From an uncultured Propionibacteriaceae bacterium (GTDB taxonomy: Bacteria > Actinomycetota > Actinomycetes > Propionibacteriales > Propionibacteriaceae), in contig CALBCJ010000029.1 in assembly GCA_937926975.1 (NCBI GenBank), positions 1 to 59,479 on the forward strand: a stretch of DNA of 59,479 nucleotides, read 5' to 3'. Positions 43,271-51,740 of the stretch are shown one piece after another (position 1 is the stretch's first letter; every line of letters begins with the position of its first letter). The notes below the pieces were generated by a model, which made no database searches, was not told the DNA's origin, and was given only the letters and a program-made list of their open reading frames with translations. Position numbers and translations under genes: made by a program.

Positions 43271-43426
43271 GCCGGCCGTGACGCTTGGGGTCGCCACGGC
43301 CGGCCGCAAGGGTCTCGCCGCGATCAGGTCGTGCTCCGAGAGGCGCTTGGGGTCGCCTCCGGTGCGGCCCCAGGTGCTTGGGGTCACCTGGCGCTGTGCC
43401 GGCCCGGATCCTTGGGGTGATCCGGG
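43271..43426. repeat. array of four hairpins with identical CTTGGGGT loops and different stems
   Basis: Four inverted repeats each enclose exactly the same eight bases, CTTGGGGT. Hairpin 1 is 43271-43304 (13-bp stem with one A-C mismatch). Hairpin 2 is 43340-43359 (GAGGCG/CGCCTC, extendable across a bulged A to 43336-43362). Hairpin 3 is 43370-43391 (CCAGGTG/CACCTGG). Hairpin 4 is 43403-43426 (CCCGGATC/GATCCGGG). Stem sequences are unrelated but each is fully complementary. The array lies between the convergent ends of the hydrolase and of the 55-residue peptide gene. On the minus strand the loop reads ACCCCAAG. Confidence 0.9.
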
Positions 43427-43432
43427 ATGCTC

Positions 43433-43600
43433 TTACCGATCTGCTGACAGCCGGACGGTCACGGGTGGCTGCGGGGTCGTGACCATCGGGGCAACCATGG
43501 CGATCGTCGCGGCGAGAAGGCCGAGAACGATCGTCGTACGCGCCGCCGGGCCCGCGAACGCGTCCCTGATGCCAGCGATGAGTCGTGCTGTGCGAGTCAT
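43433..43600 (-). CDS. 55-residue single-span membrane peptide
   Basis: ATG at 43600 with GGAGGAA eight bases upstream, TAA at 43433. It has a basic N-terminus (MTRTARLIAGIRDAF), one hydrophobic helix (TTIVLGLLAATIAMVAPMV, about 22-40) and a polar TTPQPP tail. The strong ribosome binding site argues that it is translated. The hairpin array starts seven bases after its stop, in what would be its 3' untranslated region. It may be a small regulatory peptide or a type I toxin-like peptide. No family recognised. Confidence 0.6.
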   Translation of the reverse strand: MTRTARLIAGIRDAFAGPAARTTIVLGLLAATIAMVAPMVTTPQPPVTVRLSADR

Positions 43601-43617
43601 GCTCTCTTCCTCCCCTC

Positions 43618-43640
43618 GGACCGGAAGTCTTCCCCGGTCC
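43618..43640 (-). terminator. probable terminator hairpin of the GNAT gene
   Basis: GGACCGG (43618-43624) and CCGGTCC (43634-43640) form a perfect 7-bp stem with a 9-base loop, 17 bases downstream of the GNAT stop and upstream of the small peptide's ribosome binding site. No T-run follows. Confidence 0.45.
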
Positions 43641-43656
43641 TTGAGGGGGGAACGAG

Positions 43657-44532
43657 TTACATGAAAGACCTCTCACCAGGCAGAACGCGGTAGTGGTAGG
43701 CGTGGTGGCCGGTGAGGCCGAGCTGGCGGTAGAGGAGTGCGGCGGGGTTGCCGTGCTCGACCTGCAGGTAGAGGCTGTGGGCGCCGAGCTCGGCGCCGTA
43801 CCGGGCCAGCGCCGCCGTGACCGCCCGCCCGTACCCGCGGCGCCGGTGCTCAGGCACCACCTCGATCGCGGACAGACCGGCCCAGCCGCCGCTGCAGCAG
43901 ACCCGGCCGATCCCCACCAGCTCGTCGCCGAGGCGGGCCTCCAGGTAGTGGGCAGGGGCCGCGGTGAGCACCCGCAGCGCCACCGACGACCTGTCCCGGC
44001 TCGCCATCCAGTCCCGAGAAGGGTGCTCTGAGAAGGTCAGATGCAGCCCGTCGGGCGGGTCGGGCAGGTCCAGCCCGGTGACCGGGGCGACCATCACCTC
44101 GGTCAGGCCACTGGCAGTGCTGCCGAGCCCGGCGAGCTCGGTGTCCACGCCGGGGGCCGGGTCGTGCGGCACCGGGTACGGGAAGGGCACCTGCAGCCGG
44201 GCCGGCAGCCCCCGCTCGGCGTAGAAGCGGGTCACCACGGCCAGGGCCTCGTCGAGCGCCAGCCCCGGGTCACCGACCACGAGCGCCGAGTTGGCGCGCT
44301 GGGTGTAGCCCTCACCGGCCCGCAGCAGCCAGTCACCCAGGCGGCGCTGCTCCAGTCCTGGCCACCCGGCCGACATCACGACCTGCAGCTCGTCAGCAGG
44401 CACCATCAGGACCTCCTTCACCGGCTGGGCTGAGCGCTCACGGACCTCCATGATGGGCTCCAGCCGGTCCAGGCGTGCCCCGGTCCGGTCGCAGGCACTG
44501 GGCTGGTGGGGGCCGGTCGGGTTCTGGCTCAT
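43657..44532 (-). CDS. GNAT N-acetyltransferase, Rv0428c/cg3035 type
   Basis: 291 residues as annotated from ATG 44532. Internal starts at MEVRERS or MVPADEL would shorten the non-conserved leader. The N-terminal half (RRLGDWLLRAGEGYTQRANS) is the hallmark of the Rv0428c-like family. The C-terminal half is a GNAT fold with the acetyl-CoA motif VVPEHRRRGYGRAVTAAL and YLQVEHGNPAALLYRQLGL. Substrate unknown. Confidence 0.9.
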   Translation of the reverse strand: MSQNPTGPHQPSACDRTGARLDRLEPIMEVRERSAQPVKEVLMVPADELQVVMSAGWPGLEQRRLGDWLLRAGEGYTQRANSALVVGDPGLALDEALAVVTRFYAERGLPARLQVPFPYPVPHDPAPGVDTELAGLGSTASGLTEVMVAPVTGLDLPDPPDGLHLTFSEHPSRDWMASRDRSSVALRVLTAAPAHYLEARLGDELVGIGRVCCSGGWAGLSAIEVVPEHRRRGYGRAVTAALARYGAELGAHSLYLQVEHGNPAALLYRQLGLTGHHAYHYRVLPGERSFM

Positions 44533-44648
44533 GCCCGGAATCTAGAGCACGGCGTGAGCGCCCGCGTCGACCAGCCAGTCTGAGGAAAGCCCTTGTGGTC
44601 GCCGCGTGTGCTCGGGGCAGCGGAGCCAGTGTGTGCTGTGATGGCGTC

Positions 44649-45983
44649 ATGACTGAGCAGCAGCCCATCTCCCCAGACCGGCTTCTAGGCGACGTCATCG
44701 CCAACCACTTCGCCGACGCGCAGGTCCTGGAGGAGGACGGCACCGTCACTGTTCACCTGGGGGAGGGGCTGCCGCAGATCATCTGCTGGAACGACCACCT
44801 CAGCGACAAGCCTCCGTACGGGGCCTTCATCTTTCTCAGGATCACCGGCGGGGCGCTGGGGGAGAGCGGGGCCCTGGTCACCGCGTCCGGGTACGCAGAC
44901 AGCCAGCCCGCCGCGATCATCACCGCCGGCTGCACCTGGGCCTGCGCCTTCGGCCCGGTCCTGCTCACCGCGCTGGGGCACGCCGACCGGATCTGCTCCG
45001 AGGACCCGCAGGTCGACGAGCTCGAGACCGTCCTCCAGGGGCGCCGCTACCGGGTGACCATCAGCTCGCTGGACCGGGGCGGGAACGTGACCGCAGAGCA
45101 GGTGGCGGCCTACCGCCAGAGCCTCGGCGGCCTGTACGCGCTGACCCGGCGGGTGCTGGACTCCGGCACCATCCCCGCCACCCGCGGCAACCGCCTGATC
45201 GCCCTGGGGGCCTTCGCGGGGATCGGTCCGCAGACCAGCAACGAGGTCAAGCTGGGCACCCTGGACTGGCACGCGGCGCGGGCGGTGCTGGACGCGATCC
45301 CGCCCGAGCCGCAGGGGCTCCGGCTGCTGCGGGAGTGGGCGCTGCTGACCCCTCTGGAGCCGGCGCCGCCGCTGACCCGAGAAAGCCTGCAGCACAGCCT
45401 CGACCTGATCGCGGCCACGCACGAGGACTCCGACAGTGAGGCCGGCTGGCTGGGGGCCCGCCGCCACCAGATGCGGCTCGGGGCGCCTCTGCAGACGCTC
45501 CCGGTGCCGGGGCTGCCTGACGACCTGGCCAGGTTCCTCACCACGGTCGCCGGTTCGGGGGCGGGCCCGGGGTACGGCCTTGATGTGCGCCTGCTGGCTC
45601 CTGGCTGGGTGCACCTGGCCGGTGCCGGCTGTGGCGCCTTCTGGGTCCTGGACCTGGCCGGGGGCTCGGTCTGGCTCGACGCCCGCGCCTGCAGCGACGA
45701 GACGATGCCGGTCGCGTCCTCCTTCACCGCCTGGTACGACGGGTGGCTGGACAACGCGATCCACGGCGGCGGCCCGTACGCCCGCTGGGAGTTCCGGGCC
45801 GATGCCGCGTACCAGCTGCTCGCCGGCCGGGTGAATGAGGTCGGGGTCGAGAAGGTCGCCCAGGAGGTCACCGAGGTCCGGCTCCAGGGCCCGGACCAGC
45901 AGCCCGTCGGCCCTTGCCACGCCTGCGAGCGCACGTACGCCTACTGCGGTGTCCCGAGCACGGTCTTTGGTGACTGTGCCTGA
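44649..45983 (+). CDS. DUF6348-like plus SUKH (SMI1/KNR4) protein, immunity-type
   Basis: 444 residues from ATG 44649. The N-terminal domain (about 10-150, TVTVHLGEGLPQIICWNDHL) looks like DUF6348. The C-terminal part (about 290-415) has the SUKH features LPDDLARFLTTVAGSGAGPG then YGLDVR, GCGAFWVLDLAG, a VWLDARA strand and FTAWYDGWLD. A cysteine-rich end follows (CHACERTYAYCG). Both domains are frequent in polymorphic-toxin immunity genes, and an RHS toxin locus ends about 3 kb away, so an immunity role is plausible but not shown. Confidence 0.7.
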   Translation: MTEQQPISPDRLLGDVIANHFADAQVLEEDGTVTVHLGEGLPQIICWNDHLSDKPPYGAFIFLRITGGALGESGALVTASGYADSQPAAIITAGCTWACAFGPVLLTALGHADRICSEDPQVDELETVLQGRRYRVTISSLDRGGNVTAEQVAAYRQSLGGLYALTRRVLDSGTIPATRGNRLIALGAFAGIGPQTSNEVKLGTLDWHAARAVLDAIPPEPQGLRLLREWALLTPLEPAPPLTRESLQHSLDLIAATHEDSDSEAGWLGARRHQMRLGAPLQTLPVPGLPDDLARFLTTVAGSGAGPGYGLDVRLLAPGWVHLAGAGCGAFWVLDLAGGSVWLDARACSDETMPVASSFTAWYDGWLDNAIHGGGPYARWEFRADAAYQLLAGRVNEVGVEKVAQEVTEVRLQGPDQQPVGPCHACERTYAYCGVPSTVFGDCA

Positions 45984-46009
45984 CTGCCGCCGCCGTCACG
46001 GCCCCGCGC

Positions 46010-46960
46010 TCAGAGGGTGAGCCGGCCGAGGTCGCCGGCCAGGGCCTGGGCCCGGAGCCGGTCCCAGGCCGGCATCGGGAACCCGCCCCGCAGCCGCTCG
46101 AAGTCCCGGTCGAGCGCGACCCCCTCGGCCGGGGCGTGGCGGCAGTGGTCGGCGGCCGCCAGCCTCCCGATCGGGGTGGCCGCCCCGAGCCAGAGCCCGC
46201 CGCTCAGCAGCCTCCGCCGCCAGCCCTGGGCGAGCCAGCGCCGGTAGGGCTCCGGCCCGACCGGGACCCCGCGCCGGTCCAGCAGGTCGATCCCCTCACC
46301 GACCGCGGTCAGCACGTCGTGACGCTGCCGGGGGGAGGCGGCAGCCAGGTCGTACCCGGTCGCGAAGCACACGAAGGCGACCGGCAGGATCACGGCCACG
46401 TGCGCCTTCAGCCAGGCGTCCATCTGGTCACGCCAGGCCAGGCGCAGCCCGCTGCGGCGGAAAGCCTGGGTGAGGGCCCAGGTGGCGTCCGGCTCGGGCA
46501 CCCCGGCGACCGGGCCGATGACCATAGAGGTCTGGGCGTGGAGGCAGACCAGCCGGCCCGGCTCCCGGGTCCCGGCCGTGGGCTGGAAGCCGAACAGCAC
46601 CTGCTTGTCCGGGTGGTGGCGGCGCAGCGCCCGGTACGTTCCGATCGCGTCCATGTCGTTGCCGACCATGGTCACCGGGCTCGGGCTGGCCGCCAGAGCG
46701 TCGACCACCTCGGCGCGCTGCTGGGCCTGCAGCACCACGAAGACCATGTCGTACGGGTCGTCCGGCTCCAGCCGGTCGACCACCCGAGGGTGGTCGACTG
46801 TGGTCCGCCGCTGCGCATAGTGCCTGATGACCAGGCCCTTCTCGGTGATTGTCTGCTTCCAGGCCCCCCGGGCCAGCACCGTCACCTGGTGCCCGGCCCG
46901 AGCCGCCTGGTGGGCCAGCAGGCTGCCGATCACGCCCACCCCGTACACGAGAACCCGCAT
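46010..46960 (-). CDS. ketopantoate reductase-like (PanE/ApbA family) protein
   Basis: 316 residues. MRVLVYGVGVIGSLLAHQAA is the NADPH-binding GxGxxG of the PanE/ApbA family, and KAHVAVILPVAFVCFATGYD is the catalytic-lysine helix region. The start at 46960 has GGAGGG upstream and puts the glycine motif at the N-terminus. It may supply pantoate for coenzyme A, but many paralogues of this family have other substrates, and no panB or panC lies in the window. Confidence 0.85.
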   Translation of the reverse strand: MRVLVYGVGVIGSLLAHQAARAGHQVTVLARGAWKQTITEKGLVIRHYAQRRTTVDHPRVVDRLEPDDPYDMVFVVLQAQQRAEVVDALAASPSPVTMVGNDMDAIGTYRALRRHHPDKQVLFGFQPTAGTREPGRLVCLHAQTSMVIGPVAGVPEPDATWALTQAFRRSGLRLAWRDQMDAWLKAHVAVILPVAFVCFATGYDLAAASPRQRHDVLTAVGEGIDLLDRRGVPVGPEPYRRWLAQGWRRRLLSGGLWLGAATPIGRLAAADHCRHAPAEGVALDRDFERLRGGFPMPAWDRLRAQALAGDLGRLTL

Positions 46961-47187
46961 CGCACCCTCCCATGCCGCCGGTTGACAGCGCCCCGTGCGG
47001 CCGCGGGCGACGATACCCCGTGGCGGCGGCCCGGCCTGCCTCACCGTCGCCCTGGTCTCTGCGGCGGGCTGCTGGGCCGCAAGCGGGTGCCCTGACCGGT
47101 CCTCTGGCGCCGCCCTGCCGATGGTCCGTAGTCACCGGCTTGCGCGACGGCCTGCCGCCGGGAGCAGACCGGGCTAGGGTGACCCTC

Positions 47188-49275
47188 ATGGTGACGAGCG
47201 TCTACGTGGTAGCACCCGAGGGACTGGTTGGCAAGTCGGCCGTGGCGCTGGGGGTGATCGACGCGCTAGCCCAGGAGGTGGGCTCGGTCGGGGTCTTCCG
47301 GCCCATCATCCGCACCGACCGGCGCGACCAGATCCTGAAGACCCTGGTCAGCCAGCCTTCGGTGAACGGTGACTATGAGGCCTCGTACGGGGTGACCTAC
47401 GAGGACCTGCACCGCGACCTGGACGAGGCGATGAGCCAGGTCATCGCCCGCTACACCGAGCTGGCCGAGCGCTACCCGGCGGTGGTGATCCTCGGCTCCG
47501 ACTACACCGATGTGCTGGCTTCGCGAGAGCTCTCGTACAACGCGATGGTCGCCGCCAACCTGGACGCCCCGGCGCTGCTGGTGGTGAAGGGCAACGACAA
47601 GACCCCCGAGCAGCTGCTGCGGGCCGCGGAGAACGCGGTCGCGGAGCTGCGCGAGCACCACGTCCCGACGATCGGGCTGATCGCCTCCCGGATCGAGCCG
47701 GGCCAGGTGGAGGCCTACCGCCAGGTGCTCACGGGGCGCTACCCCATGGTGGCGGCGCTGCCGGAGAACAAGGTGCTGGCTGCCCCGACCGTACGGGCGC
47801 AGTTTGAGGCTGCCGAGGCCCGGCTGCTGCGCGGCTCCGAGACGCTGCTGGACCGGGAGTCGCAGGGCCGGGTGGCGACCGGGATGACCCTGCCGAACGT
47901 GCTGGACCACCTCTACCCCGAGGCGACCGTGGTGACCGCCTCGGACCGGGTCGACCTGCTGCCCGGTCTGCTGCTGGCCCACGCCAGCGACGCCTTCCCG
48001 TCCCTGGCCGGGCTGCTCCTGGTCGGCGGGTACGAGCTGCCGGACTCGGTCCAGCGGCTGATCGACAGCATCGACTCTGACCTGCCGATCGGGACCACCG
48101 ACCTCGACACGTACACGACCGCCGAGCGGATGCTGCGCCTGGAGGGCGCGATGACCGACTCGTCGCGCAAGATCGAGATCGTCCGCGGCCTGTTCGGGGA
48201 CTCGGTCGACGTGTCGACCCTGCTGCAAGCGGTGCGTACGGCCCGGGCGTCGGTCCGGACGCCGCTGAAGTTCGAGCACCAGCTGATGAACCAGGCTCGC
48301 TCCGACCGGCGCACGATCGTGCTGCCCGAGGCCAGCGACGACCGGATTCTGGAGGCCGCGGCGACCCTGCTGCGCCGCCAGGTCGCCGACCTGATCCTGC
48401 TCAGCGACGAGGCCTCCCTGAGGCCTCGGGCCGAGGCGCTGGGGCTGGACCTGTCCGCGGCCCGCTGCGTCGACCCGCGCGACCCCGAGCTGCTGGACCG
48501 GTTCGCCACCGAGTACGCCCGGCTGCGCGCCAAGAAGGGCGTCACCGTGGAGCAGGCCCGGGCCAAGCTGGAGGACCTGTCGTACTTCGGCACGATGATG
48601 GTCCACTTCGGGATGGCCGACGGCATGGTGTCGGGCGCGGTCAACACCACCGCCAACACGATCCGCCCGTCGCTGGAGTTCATCAAGACCAAGCCCGGCG
48701 TCTCGGTGGTGTCGAGCTCGTTCATGATGTGCCTGCCCGACCGGGTGCTGGTCTTTGGTGACTGCGCCGTGAACCCGAACCCGACCGCTGAGCAGCTGGC
48801 CGACATTGCGATCTCGTCGGCCGAGACGGCCGTGGCCTTCGGGATTGAGCCGCGGGTCGCGATGCTGTCGTACTCGACCGGGACCTCGGGCTCCGGAGCC
48901 GACGTCGACCAGGTCCGCGAGGCCACCGAGATCGTCCGCGGCCGGGCCCCCGAGCTCAAGGTGGAGGGCCCGATCCAGTTCGACGCGGCGATGGACCCGA
49001 GCGTGGCCCGGACCAAGATGCCGGGCTCCGAGGTGGCCGGGCAGGCGACGGTGTTCATCTTCCCGGACCTCAACACCGGCAACAACACCTACAAGGCGGT
49101 GCAGCGTACGGCGCACGCGGTCGCGATCGGACCGGTCCTGCAGGGCCTGAACAAGCCGGTCAACGACCTGTCTCGCGGTGCCACCGTCGACGACATCCTG
49201 AACACGGTCGCGATCACCGCGATCCAGGCGCAGGCCGAGCCCTCGGGCACCCCTGCTCCGCTCGCCCAGCCCTGA
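47188..49275 (+). CDS. pta: phosphate acetyltransferase
   Basis: 695 residues, long class. The N-terminal BioD/CobB-like P-loop-derived domain (YVVAPEGLVGKSAVALGVID) and a DRTGG domain (to about 330) precede the catalytic PTA domain (about 370-690, GMADGMVSGAVNTTANTIRP, YSTGTSGSG, FPDLNTGNNTYKAVQR). It interconverts acetyl-CoA and acetyl phosphate, with ackA immediately downstream. I chose ATG 47188 before MVTSVYVVAPEG. A GTG at 47179 is a nearby alternative. Confidence 0.96.
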   Translation: MVTSVYVVAPEGLVGKSAVALGVIDALAQEVGSVGVFRPIIRTDRRDQILKTLVSQPSVNGDYEASYGVTYEDLHRDLDEAMSQVIARYTELAERYPAVVILGSDYTDVLASRELSYNAMVAANLDAPALLVVKGNDKTPEQLLRAAENAVAELREHHVPTIGLIASRIEPGQVEAYRQVLTGRYPMVAALPENKVLAAPTVRAQFEAAEARLLRGSETLLDRESQGRVATGMTLPNVLDHLYPEATVVTASDRVDLLPGLLLAHASDAFPSLAGLLLVGGYELPDSVQRLIDSIDSDLPIGTTDLDTYTTAERMLRLEGAMTDSSRKIEIVRGLFGDSVDVSTLLQAVRTARASVRTPLKFEHQLMNQARSDRRTIVLPEASDDRILEAAATLLRRQVADLILLSDEASLRPRAEALGLDLSAARCVDPRDPELLDRFATEYARLRAKKGVTVEQARAKLEDLSYFGTMMVHFGMADGMVSGAVNTTANTIRPSLEFIKTKPGVSVVSSSFMMCLPDRVLVFGDCAVNPNPTAEQLADIAISSAETAVAFGIEPRVAMLSYSTGTSGSGADVDQVREATEIVRGRAPELKVEGPIQFDAAMDPSVARTKMPGSEVAGQATVFIFPDLNTGNNTYKAVQRTAHAVAIGPVLQGLNKPVNDLSRGATVDDILNTVAITAIQAQAEPSGTPAPLAQP

Positions 49276-49290
49276 CTCGCCCAGCCCTGA
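49261..49290. repeat. 15-bp tandem duplication across the pta stop codon
   Basis: CTCGCCCAGCCCTGA occurs twice without change, at 49261-49275 and 49276-49290. The first copy includes the pta stop codon. This is a small duplication in the pta-ackA gap. Confidence 0.9.
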
Positions 49291-49309
49291 CCCGATTCTC
49301 GCAAGGAGC

Positions 49310-50500
49310 ATGATGACCCGACCGATCCTGCTGCTGAACTGCGGCTCGTCCTCTATTAAGTATCAGGTGATTGACGTCGACCCGGAGGAGGTGCTGGCGA
49401 CCGGGCTGGTCGAGAAGATCGGGCTGCCTGACGGTATCGTCACCCACACTGTCGCCGGCGAGCCGCACTGGCTGGAGCAGCCGATCCCCGACCACACCAC
49501 GGCGCTGCGCCTCGTGGTTGACCTGTTCGGCGAGTACGGGCCGGCGCTGGCCGATGTGATGGCGGTCGGTCACCGGACTGTCCACGGCGGGGAGCGGTTC
49601 CGCGAGACGGTGCTGATCGACGACGAGGTGCTCGACGGGCTGCGTGAGCTGTCGCCGCTGGCGCCGCTGCACAACCCGCCCGGCATTGCTGGGATTGAGG
49701 CCGCCCAGAAGGTGCTGCCGGACGTGCCGCACGTCGCGGTCTTCGACACGGCTTTCTTCTCGACGCTGCCGGCCGAGGCCTACACGTACGCGATCGACGT
49801 GGACCTGGCGCGCCAGCACCGCATCCGCAAGTACGGCTTCCACGGCACCTCGCACTCGTACGTGTCGAAGAAGGTCGCCGAGGTTCTGGGCCGTGACCTG
49901 GAGGACCTGAACCAGATCATCTGCCACCTCGGCAACGGGGCCTCGATCTCGGCGGTCCGCGGCGGGGTCGCGGTCGACACCTCGATGGGCCTGACCCCGA
50001 ACCAGGGCCTGGTGATGGGCACCCGCTCCGGCGATGTCGACCCGGGTCTGCACGCCTTTCTGGCCCGGGAGCTGGGGATGTCGATCGACGACGTCGACGC
50101 CCTGCTCAACAAGAGGTCTGGGATGGCCGGGATGACCCACGGCACCTCCGACATGCGCGACATTGCCGCCAAGGTCGAGGCCGGTGACCCGGACGCGACG
50201 CTGGCCTTCGGGGTGTACGTGCACCGCCTGGTCGGCTACATCGGGCAGTACCTGGCGATCCTGGGCGGGGTCGACGCGATCACCTTCACCGCAGGCGTCG
50301 GGGAGAACGACGCTGACCTGCGGGAGTCGGTCTGTGACCGGCTGGCGCCGCTGGGCTTCCTGCTCGACGAGAACCTGAACGGGATCCGCTCTAAGCAGCC
50401 GCGGGTGGTCAGCCAGCCCGGGTCCCCGGTCGCGATCCTGGTGGTCCCGACGAACGAGGAGCTGGAGATGGCCCGCCAGACCGCCGCCCTGGTCGGCTGA
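49310..50500 (+). CDS. ackA: acetate kinase
   Basis: 396 residues, ATP-forming step from acetyl phosphate to acetate. The signatures LLNCGSSSIKYQ at the N-terminus, GHRTVHGG, FHGTSHSYVS, CHLGNGASISA and the ATP-site TFTAGVGEN are all present. Two adjacent ATG codons (49310, 49313) follow AAGGAG. It is co-transcribed with pta after a 34-base gap. Confidence 0.97.
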   Translation: MMTRPILLLNCGSSSIKYQVIDVDPEEVLATGLVEKIGLPDGIVTHTVAGEPHWLEQPIPDHTTALRLVVDLFGEYGPALADVMAVGHRTVHGGERFRETVLIDDEVLDGLRELSPLAPLHNPPGIAGIEAAQKVLPDVPHVAVFDTAFFSTLPAEAYTYAIDVDLARQHRIRKYGFHGTSHSYVSKKVAEVLGRDLEDLNQIICHLGNGASISAVRGGVAVDTSMGLTPNQGLVMGTRSGDVDPGLHAFLARELGMSIDDVDALLNKRSGMAGMTHGTSDMRDIAAKVEAGDPDATLAFGVYVHRLVGYIGQYLAILGGVDAITFTAGVGENDADLRESVCDRLAPLGFLLDENLNGIRSKQPRVVSQPGSPVAILVVPTNEELEMARQTAALVG

Positions 50501-50518
50501 CCGATTCACCCAGACTCA

Positions 50519-50546
50519 GGGGCAGCCGCGTTGGCGAGGTTGCCCC
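50519..50546 (+). terminator. probable terminator of pta-ackA
   Basis: GGGGCAGCC (50519-50527) pairs with GGTTGCCCC (50538-50546) through nine base pairs including one G-T, loop of 10 bases, 19 bases after the ackA stop. No T-run. Confidence 0.5.
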
Positions 50547-50670
50547 TGCGGTGCGTCGCCGCAGGTGCCTGGTGCCCGATGCTCCTCCCTTGCTGGAGGT
50601 CGGGCCCACCGGCATGGGTCTGTTTCCCCTGAGGCCAGACTGATCGGGCGTGGACTCGGACCTGACGGGA

Positions 50671-51015
50671 CTACACCCCGTTCGGCAGGCTGGCGTGCCG
50701 AGCCGCCAGCGCCCGTTCGACCTGGAGCTGAGCGGCCAGCACCTCTGGCGACAGCGGAGCATCCCCCGGCCGGCCCGAGACTGATGCGGAATGCGTTTGC
50801 TCAGAGTGGTGCTCGGTATGGGGGTCCAGGCCATCCTCATGGGGTGCAGCGCGCAACCAGGGTGCGATGTCTCCATCGAGCAGAGGGGCCTGGGCGCTGT
50901 CGATCCGGGTCTTGGTGACCCCCGGCGCCGAGGTCCGGTTCACCTCGCCCAGCTCGATCGCCTGCGTGCCATTCGGGTTGGATCTCTGGCTCATCGCGCT
51001 CCAATCGTGAGTCAC
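50671..51015 (-). CDS. hypothetical, 3' part of a decayed duplicated cassette
   Basis: 114 residues from a GTG at 51015, or 107 from ATG 50994. The C-terminus (GRPGDAPLSPEVLAAQLQVE) resembles the C-terminus of the minus-strand frame at 51794-52273 (ERPGNAPLSPAQAKVEKA), so the two regions are paralogous. The overlapping frame upstream (50837-51598) holds a plausible segment RRRWWEILGWMNAELNARTM, and the two frames may once have been one gene separated by a frameshift. No function recognised. Confidence 0.35.
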   Translation of the reverse strand: MTHDWSAMSQRSNPNGTQAIELGEVNRTSAPGVTKTRIDSAQAPLLDGDIAPWLRAAPHEDGLDPHTEHHSEQTHSASVSGRPGDAPLSPEVLAAQLQVERALAARHASLPNGV

Positions 51016-51430
51016 TCAGGGTACCGAGAGCGGCGCTCTGGGTCTTGGTGAGGTGAGGGGCCTCGGCCAGCTCGACAAGGACCGTACTGATGTCGTCGCG
51101 CCGCATTGTCCGAGCGTTCAGCTCGGCGTTCATCCAGCCCAGGATCTCCCACCAGCGCCGCCGGTTATCCTCCGCCTGCATCCGGGCATCGCTGGTAGCC
51201 CGTTCCTGCCGGGCCCGTTCATCGAGAGCACGACCAGAGCCCGTGGGGTGTTGTCCGGGCGTAGTGGAGTGTTGTCCGGGCGAAGTGGGTGTTGTCGGGT
51301 TGGCGGGATGGTGGTCCCGTTCGGCGGGGTGTTGTCCGGGTGGAGTGGGGTGTTGTCCGGGTGGAGTGGGGTGTTGTCCGGGTGAAGGGGATTGCTGTCC
51401 GTCGGGCCAAGGTGTTGTCGCGGCCTGTCC
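51016..51430 (-). pseudogene. probable 5' part of the decayed cassette, with proline-rich repeat
   Basis: The minus frame contains a normal-looking helical segment (QAEDNRRRWWEILGWMNAEL, NARTMRRDDISTVLVELAEA) preceded by a low-complexity PGQHPTP repeat encoded by the 21-bp minisatellite. Its reading frame differs from that of 50671-51015. I see no reliable start codon. Treated as a broken gene fragment. Confidence 0.35.
51248..51391. repeat. 21-bp minisatellite, copy 1
   Basis: Units beginning GTGTTGTCCGGG recur every 21 bases at 51248, 51269, 51329, 51350 and 51371, interrupted by a 39-base variant between 51290 and 51328. On the minus strand each unit reads PGQHPTP. The same array, including the 39-base interrupter, recurs at about 52013-52115. 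Confidence 0.85.
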
Positions 51431-51515
51431 GAGCTGGGTCCTCGAGTGTGCGAGCAGCTCCAAGGCGCGGGTGGTCAGCCGGCTCTGCGCGGTGAGGTAG
51501 TGCGATGATGCTGTG

Positions 51516-51731
51516 ATGCGAACGACGCTGGACCTTGATGATGGTGTTATGAGCGCTGCCCGAGCTCGTGCCGCGGCTCGTGGAATCTCGCTCGGCAAGG
51601 CCGTGTCCGAGCTGGCTCTGGCAGGGGTGCATGCACTCGATACCCGGCCGGTGCCCGGCTTTCCGGTGCTGTCCGGCCCTGCTGCTCATCCGGTGACCGA
51701 TGAGCTGGTGGCCGATCACCGTGACGACTGA
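51516..51731 (+). CDS. VapB-type antitoxin
   Basis: 71 residues from ATG 51516. MRTTLDLDDGVMSAARARAA then RGISLGKAVSELAL is the ribbon-helix-helix of VapB antitoxins of actinobacteria, and the proline-rich tail resembles the VapC-binding arm. It is flanked by two copies of the minisatellite cassette. The expected vapC follows only as a fragment. Confidence 0.8.
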   Translation: MRTTLDLDDGVMSAARARAAARGISLGKAVSELALAGVHALDTRPVPGFPVLSGPAAHPVTDELVADHRDD

Positions 51732-51740
51732 CTGGCTGAG

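Noticed and set aside
43200..43676. 158-codon minus frame across the hairpin array
   Set aside because: It runs through the hairpins and overlaps the GNAT stop with poor composition. The 55-codon frame at 43433-43600 has the ribosome binding site and membrane helix.
46428..47189. 253-codon minus frame upstream of the PanE-like gene
   Set aside because: Frame shadow. The glycine-rich NADPH motif is only in the other frame starting at 46960.
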